Shown in pieces: positions 1-7,018 of a DNA stretch of 64,000 nucleotides. The notes under the pieces are model-generated. The model made no database searches, was not told the DNA's origin, and saw nothing but the letters and a program-made list of their open reading frames with translations. Source of the stretch: an uncultured bacterium (GTDB taxonomy: Bacteria; Bacillota; Clostridia; Oscillospirales; Ruminococcaceae); assembly GCA_905215965.1 (NCBI GenBank), contig CAJMSD010000003.1, positions 1-64,000 on the forward strand. Reading direction: 5' to 3'. The first letter of the stretch is position 1. Each line of letters begins with the position of its first letter. A program made the position numbers and the translations under genes.

Positions 1-398
1 AACAGGCGCATTTTCTCACCCTTCCAGCCAACAGGCGAGTCATGGGTAAGAACATCAAAGACGATCATGTGTCTGGTCGCCGGGTCGAAACGCTCCAAAG
101 CCATAATGTCATGGCCGGATAACTTCTGCGCCCCGGATTGCTGTCTGGCTTCTGCCAGCATTTCCCCGATGGTGCGGGCCTTCTCCGGCAGACGGTATTC
201 GGTCTGCACCTTGCGGATCAAATCCATGCACTCCTGATCCGACAGGGGACGGAGCTTGTCCAGAAGGCTTTCCGCCGTTTCTTTCGTTGCCGGGTTCGGC
301 GCATAGCGCCATGTCATATAAATCTCATTCAGGGCGGCGTTCTGATTGGTACTTTCAATCTGAAACACCATCCTCTTTTCTGCTTCTGTCAGTTTCAT
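1..398 (-). CDS. Hypothetical mobile-element protein, 3' end cut by window edge
   Basis: An open frame runs from an ATG at 398 leftwards off the window. The ATG is preceded by AAGGAGG at good spacing. The visible 132 residues are hydrophilic, start MKLTEAEKRM and contain an ALERFDPATRHMI stretch; no signal peptide or membrane segment is seen. Codon use is richer in G+C than in chromosomal genes of this window. It looks like one of the small accessory proteins of Firmicute conjugative elements, but I do not recognise a named family or a function. A terminator-like hairpin (424-460) separates it from the excisionase-like gene upstream, so it probably has its own promoter or depends on read-through. 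Confidence 0.6.
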   Translation of the reverse strand, partial: MKLTEAEKRMVFQIESTNQNAALNEIYMTWRYAPNPATKETAESLLDKLRPLSDQECMDLIRKVQTEYRLPEKARTIGEMLAEARQQSGAQKLSGHDIMALERFDPATRHMIVFDVLTHDSPVGWKGEKMRL

Positions 399-423
399 TG
401 CCAGCCTCCTTCAAAATGGGTAT

Positions 424-460
424 AAAAAAACGCCATAGGTTTTTTGAGCCTACGGCGTTT
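424..460 (-). terminator. Rho-independent terminator after the excisionase-like gene
   Basis: The arms AACGCCGTAGG and CCTATGGCGTT pair over 11 bp (one G-U on the minus transcript), close a T/A-rich loop, and are followed on the minus strand by a run of seven T. It sits directly downstream of the 471-668 gene. Confidence 0.75.
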
Positions 461-470
461 CTTGCAATAT

Positions 471-668
471 TCACAATTCCAAACTTTCCAGCCACTCGTC
501 GAAAGATTTCTTAGAGACGCGGATTGCATTTCCTATGCGGACGATCCTGAACTCCTCCTGCTTGACGAGCTGATATGCGGTTGTGCGGCCAATGTTGAGC
601 ATGGCTGCAATCTGTTCCACGGTATATGTGCGCGGTTCCGGCAGTGACTTTTTCTCTTTCTTGTCCAT
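471..668 (-). CDS. Excisionase-like helix-turn-helix DNA-binding protein
   Basis: A 65-residue basic protein with an N-terminal lysine-rich tail and one MerR/AlpA-type winged helix: YTVEQIAAMLNIGRTTAYQ forms the helix-turn-helix, followed by a wing (FRIVRIGNAIRVSK) and a C-terminal DEWLE helix. This is the layout of small excisionases of Tn916/Tn1549-class elements, which bend element ends to direct integrase toward excision. I chose the ATG at 668 because GGAGG lies 7 nt upstream; the ATG at 680 overlaps that ribosome site. It is the gene closest to the element boundary at 907, as expected for xis, but no integrase is adjacent. It could instead be a transcriptional regulator of transfer genes. 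Confidence 0.75.
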   Translation of the reverse strand: MDKKEKKSLPEPRTYTVEQIAAMLNIGRTTAYQLVKQEEFRIVRIGNAIRVSKKSFDEWLESLEL

Positions 669-906
669 AGTAACCTCCATGTATTTGCCTTGTCATTTTG
701 ACTAAGGGAGTGAAGAATGGCAGTAGCAATCGGCTTTGGCTGGGTGTCCTCTTGCTAAGAATTTGCTAATAGGACCACCCAACGGACACATAAAACTGCG
801 TCAGAATAGGTGTTTTGCACCATAAAGTTCGTTTACTACAAGTCATTCTGCGTAAGGGATGATATTGGAAGTTACATCCGAACCGTGTATCACATGGTAA
901 GCCATA
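669..906. other. Non-coding element end
   Basis: No convincing coding frame is present. The stretch carries the near-repeat GCTAAGAATTTGCTAAT (about 754-770), a possible arm-type integrase/excisionase site, and leads into the tRNA fragment. The promoter of the excisionase-like gene should be here, but no strong -35/-10 pair was identified. Confidence 0.4.
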
Positions 907-951
907 CTCCTAAGCGGTAGGCCGGAGGTTCAAATCCTCTTAGCGACGCCA
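907..951 (+). pseudogene. 3' fragment of tRNA-Arg(CCU), attachment site
   Basis: The fragment begins with the 7-nt anticodon loop CTCCTAA (anticodon CCU). It continues with the 3' anticodon strand GCGGT, a 5-nt variable loop, a T arm (GGAGG, TTCAAAT, CCTCT), acceptor strand TAGCGAC, discriminator G and encoded CCA. The matching 5' parts are missing: the bases before the loop (CCATA) cannot pair with GCGGT, and no GTCGCTA acceptor strand occurs upstream. The break lies at the anticodon loop, so this is a duplicated 3' end left by site-specific integration rather than a functional tRNA gene. Confidence 0.8.
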
Positions 952-971
952 GACGAGTGATCTCGGCAAAA

Positions 972-1005
972 AAAACGGATCTGCTTTTTAGTAGATCCGT
1001 TTTTT
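972..1005 (+). terminator. tRNA terminator, probably bidirectional
   Basis: Stem AAACGGATCT / AGATCCGTTT with an A-run before and a T-run after lies just 3' of the tRNA fragment. It would end the original tRNA transcript on the plus strand and the 1030-1464 gene on the minus strand. Confidence 0.8.
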
Positions 1006-1029
1006 ATTGTTCAAATTTTATCAACATAA

Positions 1030-1464
1030 CTATCCCAAAATTTTATTTAAAAAATCTATCATATTCTCTCCAAGAATTAAGGGTTGAAGCGGTGAAAAAG
1101 TATAAATATGTTTTGTTCTGCCAACACACAACAACATTTGTCCATTTATAAATCCAATTGGATAAAGATCTTCTTGAAGGAATTTACTTCTGTCAAGAAT
1201 AAAATCAGATAATCCGGAAGCTAATGAAGCATCAAATTGAATGTCGCCATAAAAATTACTTACTCCATGTTGCTTAAGTTCATCAAAAGTAAATGAAATA
1301 ATAGCGCCTTGAAAATATGTGAGGATCTCTTTTGCGTAATTAAAAATAGTAAGTCCTTCGTCATTGAAAATATCAATTATTAAAGATATATCTTTTTTGT
1401 TTTCATTCCAATTGTTGTCATGTAGTTTATCAATAATTCTTTGGTCTATTAATTCTAAATTCAT
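1030..1464 (-). CDS. SUKH-3-like immunity protein, orphan
   Basis: A 144-residue soluble protein. Its pattern of a tryptophan near the N-terminus (NNWNENK), a helix with FNYAKEILTYFQG, an FDASLASG turn, then LYPIGFINGQMLLCVG followed by HIYTF and GENMIDFLNKIL is that of the SUKH-3 superfamily. These proteins neutralise polymorphic toxins of contact-dependent systems. No toxin gene is adjacent in the window, so it may be an orphan antidote. The start at 1464 is preferred because GAGG lies 9 nt upstream; an ATG at 1479 contains that site. Codon use is A+T-rich. The family call rests on pattern only. Confidence 0.55.
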   Translation of the reverse strand: MNLELIDQRIIDKLHDNNWNENKKDISLIIDIFNDEGLTIFNYAKEILTYFQGAIISFTFDELKQHGVSNFYGDIQFDASLASGLSDFILDRSKFLQEDLYPIGFINGQMLLCVGRTKHIYTFSPLQPLILGENMIDFLNKILG

Positions 1465-1549
1465 AAATTTAAACCTCATTTATTATTTTACGTTTTCCGC
1501 CAAACGCCCATTCAATAATCTCTCCTATTTTGTTTTCTTCCCACCCTTA

Positions 1550-2314
1550 TTATATCTTGTTTACGATGATCATTGCTGCGCCGAGAACAGTCAAAACAAC
1601 ACCTGTCGCACGATTCAATGTTTTGGGTTCGGCTTTATTTGCAAATTTCGCAGCGATTCTTGCCCAGAATAAAGTAGACAATACGCAGAGGATCATGACA
1701 GAAATATCAGGTTTTCCGCCTATTGCAAAATGAGAGCAAGCTCCGGTCAGCGCTGTAAATGCCATAATGAAAACGCTGGTTCCGACCGCCGTTTTCAATT
1801 CATATCCAAGCACGGACGTTAAAATAAGCAGCATCATCATTCCTCCGCCTGCGCCGACAAATCCGCATATCAAGCCTATAATGCTTCCGCATATTATCGA
1901 CTGGATCACTCTCTTTTTAGCGGAAACCTCCTGCATTTTCTCTTTTGTCGTCATAATCGGCTTAACAATGAATTTTATACCAAGCAGTAAGGTCATAACC
2001 ATTGAAAATGCTCCCATTGCCGTCTGAGTTATCAAGCTGGCAAGCATACTGCCTATAAATGTAAAAACAAGCACGGTAAACATCATGACAAGTCCGTTCT
2101 TGATATCAAGATTTTTATTTTTATGATAAGTATATGCCGATACGCCGCTTGCAAGGACATCGCTTGCCAAGGCAATTCCTATCGCCTGATATGCGGGAAC
2201 ATCAAGAAAGGTTATCAGCATTGGACTAATTACCGCTGCTGCGCTCATTCCTGCAAAGCCTGTCCCAAGTCCTGCACCGAGTCCGGCAATAAAACAAATT
2301 ATAAATTCTATCAT
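1550..2314 (-). CDS. TauE/SafE family sulfite/organosulfonate exporter-like permease
   Basis: A 254-residue integral membrane protein with about eight hydrophobic helices and two related glycine-rich halves: GLGAGLGTGFAGMSAAAVI near the start, and ICGFVGAGGGMMMLL in the middle. That twofold repeat is the signature of TauE/SafE (DUF81) transporters, which move sulfite, sulfonates or other small anions. The ATG at 2314 has GAGG 9 nt upstream; a TTG five codons earlier lies on that site. It begins 18 bp after the agrC-like gene stops, so it may be transcribed with agrA and agrC. The substrate cannot be inferred. Confidence 0.8.
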   Translation of the reverse strand: MIEFIICFIAGLGAGLGTGFAGMSAAAVISPMLITFLDVPAYQAIGIALASDVLASGVSAYTYHKNKNLDIKNGLVMMFTVLVFTFIGSMLASLITQTAMGAFSMVMTLLLGIKFIVKPIMTTKEKMQEVSAKKRVIQSIICGSIIGLICGFVGAGGGMMMLLILTSVLGYELKTAVGTSVFIMAFTALTGACSHFAIGGKPDISVMILCVLSTLFWARIAAKFANKAEPKTLNRATGVVLTVLGAAMIIVNKI

Positions 2315-2331
2315 GTTATTTTGCCTCAAAT

Positions 2332-3645
2332 TTACTCAATATTTTGACACGGGAGCCATATATCCGCAACAAACAAATCATTTTCCTCATATAGATCCAT
2401 CATTCCATTATGCTTATGCACAATGTCTCTGACGGATTTAAGTCCATAGCCGTGAATATCTTTCTGCAATTTTGTTGTATTCAGATCGGAATTATTTTGC
2501 AGTACAGATTTACAGATCGAATTCTTGATGACAATGTTAATGTATTCTTTTTTCTGCGCAATATTGAAATATATCACTTTATCCGACTTGACATTCCGAC
2601 AAGCTTCTATGGCATTATCAAAAACATTTCCAAGCAAAGAGCACAGATCTACAGCCTCAATAGTAGTTTCAAATTTTCCGGCTTGAACATTGGTAAGTAT
2701 ATTCTCATTCTGACATTGCATAAGTTTTATGTTAGAAATAATATCAACGACTCTATTTCCTGTATTGATTTGATTGTATCCAAAAATAAGTTTACTTTTA
2801 AGAATATTTTCTATATAATCATTTGCCTTGCTGTATTCTTTTTCTGAAATAAACGCAGCAATACATTGTAAATGATTTTTCATATCATGACGAATTTTAT
2901 TTATTTCTATATATTGCTTTTCAGAATTTTCAAACTCCAATCTATACAATTCATTCTGCATTTTATCAATTACAAGATCCGTATTTTTAATATTTTTTTC
3001 GCTTATCCTTTTCATGAGGATATACACCAATATATTTATCGAAATAAGTCCAATACCTATACAAATTGACATAGGAGTTTCGCTTGATATACCGGCATCG
3101 AGATCAACCCGGAATATTCCAAGTCCTATGAACATAGTCAACACAAAAATTATACCGATAGTGATCCATTCGCTCAAAGAAAAACAATAGCGTTTATTTC
3201 CTTTTATTCTTAGCAGCAGTCTTGTTACTGTAAATAAAAGTGCTTTCGTTATAAAAAGATTAAGTAATCTTATTAAGCCGCGGAATTCTATCATTTCCTC
3301 AACAGTACGATCTGTTAAAATTCCCAGCGTCTCAAGCGATAGAAAGCTTATCATCAATGCAGAGATATCTAAAATAAATGATACGAACAATTTCTCAAAT
3401 ACTGTTCCTTTTAATAAAAACAGGGAGATAACAAAATTTATACTTATTCTGACGATGCCAAATACGCCCTCATAATTCATGAAATGATTAAACATAAGAG
3501 TAAGAGCTATATTTATGATAAAGATTACCAAGTAGCAGAATATATTATTTTCTTTCTTCTTTGGAGTTAAAAAACGAACCATAAAATCAGCATATATTGC
3601 ATATTCCACAAAAGTTGCCAAATACTCAAAAATGTTCCATATCAT
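2332..3645 (-). CDS. agrC: AgrC-type sensor histidine kinase (GHKL)
   Basis: A 437-residue membrane kinase. The first ~220 residues hold six or seven hydrophobic segments, the peptide-sensing domain in AgrC relatives. The cytoplasmic part has the H-box IRHDMKNH (His about 253), the N-box LLGNVFDNAIEACR and the G-box HGYGLKSVRDIVHKHNG of the HPK10/GHKL class. The start at 3645 has AAGGGAG 8 nt upstream and lies 2 bp after the agrA stop, so the two genes are coupled. Unusually for an agr locus, no agrB or agrD is adjacent; a separate agrBD pair lies at 36216-36909. The ligand is therefore inference. Confidence 0.85.
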   Translation of the reverse strand: MIWNIFEYLATFVEYAIYADFMVRFLTPKKKENNIFCYLVIFIINIALTLMFNHFMNYEGVFGIVRISINFVISLFLLKGTVFEKLFVSFILDISALMISFLSLETLGILTDRTVEEMIEFRGLIRLLNLFITKALLFTVTRLLLRIKGNKRYCFSLSEWITIGIIFVLTMFIGLGIFRVDLDAGISSETPMSICIGIGLISINILVYILMKRISEKNIKNTDLVIDKMQNELYRLEFENSEKQYIEINKIRHDMKNHLQCIAAFISEKEYSKANDYIENILKSKLIFGYNQINTGNRVVDIISNIKLMQCQNENILTNVQAGKFETTIEAVDLCSLLGNVFDNAIEACRNVKSDKVIYFNIAQKKEYINIVIKNSICKSVLQNNSDLNTTKLQKDIHGYGLKSVRDIVHKHNGMMDLYEENDLFVADIWLPCQNIE

Positions 3646-3647
3646 GA

Positions 3648-4355
3648 CTAATTCTCCCTTGATAAACGCATATAACAAATTTGTATCTGTTCAAATCTCC
3701 CCCTGCTTAGCGGAAGCTCCGTTCCATCATCAAGTATTACCGATGTGCGCTTTATTAGTTTTATAAATCTGTAATTCACAAGATAGCTCTGATGAATTTT
3801 CATAAATCCATATTGATTAAAAATTTCTTCGATATCGTTTAAATTACCGCTTACTGTAAAAATTTCATTGATCTTATGTATATGCAGCTTATGACTTTTC
3901 ACTTCAATATATTTAATTTGCATCACCGGTACTTGTTTTTTTCCATAAAGAGTTGAGAACACGTACATTAGATTGTTCTTATCATATTTGCATATATACT
4001 TATTCAATGCCTCTGATATTTCAGTTTCAAATCTAAATTTACGTATAAATCTAAACGGTGCAAATTTTATTGAATCATATACAAGATCGTCTTTATTTGT
4101 AATAAATATTATATCAACATTTTCCTCTTCATCGCGTATTCTTTGGGCAATTTCCAATCCGGAAATACCGGGCATTTCAATATCCAAAAATACAATATCA
4201 AACCTTACGTTTTTAAATTCTTTAAGTAAGATCGTGCCGTCTGTATAATCATATATCTCAAAATCGACTTTCAATTCATTCAAAAGATCTTCAGTTTTTT
4301 TACGAATTGACTTTAATATAATTTCCTCATCGTCAACAATAGCTATACGGATCAT
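3648..4355 (-). CDS. agrA: AgrA-type LytTR response regulator
   Basis: A 235-residue two-domain regulator. The receiver (about 1-120) has the acidic pair VDDEE, the phospho-acceptor Asp58 in FLDIEMPG and the conserved TNK switch. The C-terminal LytTR DNA-binding domain includes IKYIEVKSHKLHIH and KIHQSYLVNYRFIK, where these proteins contact tandem 9-bp half sites about two helical turns apart. The start at 4355 has AGGTGAT upstream. It is the first gene after the promoter at 4376-4404 and is followed by agrC. Tandem repeats fitting a LytTR site occur upstream of agrB (36965-37001), a candidate remote target. Confidence 0.88.
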   Translation of the reverse strand: MIRIAIVDDEEIILKSIRKKTEDLLNELKVDFEIYDYTDGTILLKEFKNVRFDIVFLDIEMPGISGLEIAQRIRDEEENVDIIFITNKDDLVYDSIKFAPFRFIRKFRFETEISEALNKYICKYDKNNLMYVFSTLYGKKQVPVMQIKYIEVKSHKLHIHKINEIFTVSGNLNDIEEIFNQYGFMKIHQSYLVNYRFIKLIKRTSVILDDGTELPLSRGRFEQIQICYMRLSREN

Positions 4356-4375
4356 TAAATCACCTCGCATATCAA

Positions 4376-4404
4376 ATAATACCATATTTCAACAACGATT
4401 TCAA
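4376..4404 (-). promoter_or_regulatory. Promoter of agrA-agrC
   Basis: -35 TTGAAA (4399-4404), 17-bp spacer, -10 TATTAT (4376-4381), read on the minus strand. A 7-bp inverted repeat TCGACAA/TTGTCGA lies further upstream around 4441-4461 and could be an operator. Confidence 0.65.
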
Positions 4405-4572
4405 TAAACAATCAAAATAATAATTTCTATTTCGTAATTTTCGACAATACTTATTTGTCGAGAGAAAAATTATCGTGAAAGCATAATAAATCCCCCACGC
4501 AGAACTGTTCGGTGAGGGAGATCTAACTACATTTTTTCAAGACGAGATATGCTCATATTTATAAATATTTTT

Positions 4573-4839
4573 CTAAAGCCTCTTACCGTTGCCAAGAAAA
4601 TATTTAACTCCGTAAATTCTTTTGGTGATTTCTTTAACTGTCATTGAACCTTCATAATCAGACTGATCCATATAAAACTCGATAACTCTGTAATCTTCTT
4701 TTGCAAGATCCGATGTATGAATGTAACTGCGAGCCGCTTTTACGGAATTAAATCTCCTTGCGAATTCGCTGTGGATCGAAAGAACTTTTTTCGATACGAC
4801 ATATAATCCGTTTTTCTTATTTTTAATTACCCAACGCAT
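4573..4839 (-). CDS. Small conserved-looking hypothetical protein
   Basis: An 88-residue basic soluble protein with no signal peptide or membrane segment. It starts MRWVIKNKKNGLYV and ends in a KRIYGVKYFLGNGKR tail. I do not recognise the family. The ATG at 4839 has AAGGGAG 6 nt upstream, whereas the longer frame starting at 4887 has no ribosome site and overlaps ydcF. It begins 11 bp after the YdcF-like gene stops and is probably the last gene of the PHP-TSCPD-YdcF operon. Confidence 0.65.
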   Translation of the reverse strand: MRWVIKNKKNGLYVVSKKVLSIHSEFARRFNSVKAARSYIHTSDLAKEDYRVIEFYMDQSDYEGSMTVKEITKRIYGVKYFLGNGKRL

Positions 4840-4850
4840 TTTATTCTCCC

Positions 4851-5621
4851 TTAACCGAATAAAAACTGATATGCAATTCCAAACCACTCACGTACCCAGT
4901 ACGTTGGCACAAGTCCGGGATTGGTAGACGCCGAAATATTATACGCCTCCAGATCAAGATCATTCGCAATCATTTCAGCACGAAGCTGATGATAGCCGTC
5001 CGTAATAATTGTGATTTTTTCTTCAAGTTCTTTTTCTTGAATAATTTCTTTTGAAAATTTTAAGTTTTCATAAGTTGACGAGGACTTGTCCTCAATAATA
5101 ATTCTTTCCGGAGAAATTCCTTTTTCAATAAGATAATCATACATACACTGGGCTTCGCTGATTATCTCATCATTACCCTTGCCGCCCGAAACTATAACAG
5201 CTGTGTTCTCGTGATCGCAGAGGTAATCATACGCTGCATCAAGACGCCTTTTAAGCATCATGCTGGGACGTCCTTCCTTGACCTTGCAGCCGAGAACAAC
5301 GACCGTTGTCCGATTATCCCCCGGCTTATCCAAAGCAGCTCTTACCATAAACACGCTTATAATGACAGCATACAGCAAAAAGCAAACAGCTGCCGCAGAA
5401 ACAATAATGATCGTGATCCTGCCGGCTAAATTACTCCACATTGTTTTTATCAAGCCGACTGCCTGTTTATTGAAAATAAAAAAGCACAGAGCAACTGCCG
5501 AAACAGCAGCTCCAAAGCAATTTCCGATGTTTACTATTCCTGCCGTAAACGGAACGGTGAAAAAAAGAAGTAAAATGAATGATATAAGAGCAGCTACAAT
5601 TCTAAAAACCGTTCTCTCCAT
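4851..5621 (-). CDS. YdcF/SanA/ElyC family (DUF218) membrane protein
   Basis: About 256 residues. Three hydrophobic segments in the first ~95 residues are followed by a DUF218 Rossmann-like domain starting at VVVLGCKVKEGRPSMML and containing IVSGGKGNDE, IIEDKSSSTYENL and ITDGYHQLRA. The family (YdcF, SanA, ElyC) acts on envelope carbon or peptidoglycan precursors; the exact reaction is unknown. The start at 5621 sits within the coupled junction with the TSCPD gene (stop at 5630). An ATG two codons earlier (5627) is also possible but too close to the weak AGG ribosome site. Confidence 0.82.
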   Translation of the reverse strand: MERTVFRIVAALISFILLLFFTVPFTAGIVNIGNCFGAAVSAVALCFFIFNKQAVGLIKTMWSNLAGRITIIIVSAAAVCFLLYAVIISVFMVRAALDKPGDNRTTVVVLGCKVKEGRPSMMLKRRLDAAYDYLCDHENTAVIVSGGKGNDEIISEAQCMYDYLIEKGISPERIIIEDKSSSTYENLKFSKEIIQEKELEEKITIITDGYHQLRAEMIANDLDLEAYNISASTNPGLVPTYWVREWFGIAYQFLFG

Positions 5622-5629
5622 AATCATAC

Positions 5630-5872
5630 CTATTTAATTTCTTTCAAAGCCTTTGCAAGCTGTGCGGGACACGATGTATTTTTAAAGCCGCATTTGATCC
5701 CTTCAAGCTTTTCAATTACCTCATTTACCGGCATTCCCTTGACGAGAGTGGATATTCCTTTAAGATTTCCGTTGCAGCCTCCTACAAATTCAACGCTGTT
5801 GATTATATCATTTTCAACGTCAAGATATATTTTTCTTGAACAAACTCCGCTTGGAGTAAATTCATATTTCAT
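5630..5872 (-). CDS. TSCPD-domain protein (TIGR03905-like)
   Basis: An 80-residue protein with the cysteine pattern GVCSRKI, GGCNGN, IKCGF and the defining TSCPAQLA near the C-terminus. TSCPD domains occur at the C-terminus of class II ribonucleotide reductases and as small stand-alone proteins of unknown role, probably binding metal. The start has AAAGGA 9 nt upstream. It lies between the PHP phosphoesterase and ydcF genes with short gaps, consistent with one operon. Confidence 0.85.
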   Translation of the reverse strand: MKYEFTPSGVCSRKIYLDVENDIINSVEFVGGCNGNLKGISTLVKGMPVNEVIEKLEGIKCGFKNTSCPAQLAKALKEIK

Positions 5873-5890
5873 ATATATTTTTCCTTTCCA

Positions 5891-6727
5891 TTATTTCATT
5901 TTTTCTGATAATCTGAGTATTCTCTCATAATTTTCCTTATCCGTATATTCGCTGCCAAGATGCGTCGGCACATTATTGTACAGTCCGTGAAAATCAGAAC
6001 CTCCGGTCACTATAAGACCATACCTTTCGGCAATAGCTTTTAATTCTCTGCGGCAGGACTCGTCTGCCGAATAGTGACCTATCTCAACACCGTCGATTTT
6101 TCCGAATTCTGCAAGTTCTTCAAGAAGCTCGATATTGTCATAATGAGCAGGATGCGCCATTACTGCCACTCCTCTTGCCGAATGAATAAGATCGAGAACA
6201 AAATTCACATCGGGATATGCACGTTCAACGTAACACAAGCCTTTTTTCGGATTGAAGAGTTCACTGTCAAGCTCGCCGTAAAATTCAAGAGCATAGCCGT
6301 AATCAATAAGAGCACGCATGATATGCTGCTTAAAAATACTTTTGGAGCTTGTTGTATATCTGAGCACACTTTCAAGAGTTATAGGAAATTTTTCCATGAC
6401 CTTATCGATCATTTCTTTTGAGCAAGCTTTTCTTATTTCACACGATTTAAGACAAAGTCCCTCAAGTCTGTCGGGCTTTTTCGGAGCATAACAAAGAATA
6501 TGTACCTTACGCTCTCGTTTTTTATCCCACGCCGAAAGCTCTACACCATGCAGGATTTTCACGCCGAATCGCTCTCCGAGCACATCGGAACGTGAAAACG
6601 ACGACATTGTATCATGATCGGTAAGAGACAGAACATCTATATTCATTCTGCTTGCTTGAGCGATAACATCTTCAATTCCAAGCGAACCGTCAGACAAAGT
6701 GGTATGGCAATGCAGATCGCAAATCAT
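5891..6727 (-). CDS. PHP-domain phosphoesterase
   Basis: A 278-residue soluble protein with the PHP metal-binding motifs: DLHCHTTLSDGS at the N-terminus, LTDHDT, HGVELSA, MAHPAHYD and GGSDFHG. In the YciV/RNase AM subgroup these His/Asp residues bind a trinuclear metal site that hydrolyses 3',5'-nucleoside bisphosphates or RNA 5' ends; that subgroup is the closest match in length and motif order. AAAGAGGTC lies 4 nt from the ATG at 6727. It is the first gene of a four-gene operon read from the promoter at 6910-6938, with a leader of about 175 nt. Confidence 0.87.
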   Translation of the reverse strand: MICDLHCHTTLSDGSLGIEDVIAQASRMNIDVLSLTDHDTMSSFSRSDVLGERFGVKILHGVELSAWDKKRERKVHILCYAPKKPDRLEGLCLKSCEIRKACSKEMIDKVMEKFPITLESVLRYTTSSKSIFKQHIMRALIDYGYALEFYGELDSELFNPKKGLCYVERAYPDVNFVLDLIHSARGVAVMAHPAHYDNIELLEELAEFGKIDGVEIGHYSADESCRRELKAIAERYGLIVTGGSDFHGLYNNVPTHLGSEYTDKENYERILRLSEKMK

Positions 6728-6742
6728 AATGACCTCTTTCTA

Positions 6743-6904
6743 CGCAGCAAATATAAGCTGCGATAAAATAATATACAGCTATGTCCGGAGCTGAAATCTG
6801 CCGACACCATGCATTCAATAAAGCTTATCCGGCAGTTTATTATAGATTATATTGCGTCTAATTGTATTTAAGAACCGATTATTGTCCGATTAAAAATACT
6901 ATAA
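6743..6904 (-). other. Structured leader of the PHP operon
   Basis: Between the promoter and the PHP start codon lies ~175 nt of transcribed, non-coding sequence. It can form a CTGCCG/CGGCAG hairpin (about 6797-6835) and a CGCAGC/GCTGCG hairpin (about 6744-6763) about 15 nt upstream of the start codon, next to the ribosome site. I cannot match it to a known riboswitch. Confidence 0.35.
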
Positions 6905-6909
6905 AATAA

Positions 6910-6938
6910 ATTATACCACATTTGCATAAATAAATCAA
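6910..6938 (-). promoter_or_regulatory. Promoter of the PHP-TSCPD-YdcF operon
   Basis: -35 TTGATT (6933-6938), 17-bp spacer, -10 TATAAT (6910-6915) on the minus strand. Confidence 0.7.
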
Positions 6939-7018
6939 GCATTTATGGAAAATTGACATCATAATCCTATAAAATGCCCTAAATAATACCGCATAATAAG
7001 CTTTTGCGTTTACTTATT

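Larger units (their letters stand above)
1..951. mobile_element. Right end of an integrative element inserted in a tRNA-Arg gene (left part outside the window)
   Basis: Sequence from 1 to about 906 is clearly richer in G+C than the chromosome to its right. It carries an excisionase-like gene and a partial gene of a kind seen on conjugative elements, and it stops exactly where a truncated 3' tRNA fragment (907-951) begins. Elements that integrate into the 3' end of a tRNA gene rebuild the tRNA at one end and leave a 3' fragment at the other; this end matches the latter. No integrase lies between the excisionase-like gene and the boundary, so int must be outside the window or absent. The element class (Tn1549/CTn-like) is inference. 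Confidence 0.65.

Noticed and set aside
138..425. Plus-strand open frame of 95 codons
   Set aside because: It lies opposite the minus-strand mobile-element gene at 1-398, which has a good ribosome site and a protein-like sequence.
907..951. A functional tRNA gene
   Set aside because: The acceptor, D and 5' anticodon strands are missing and cannot be found upstream.
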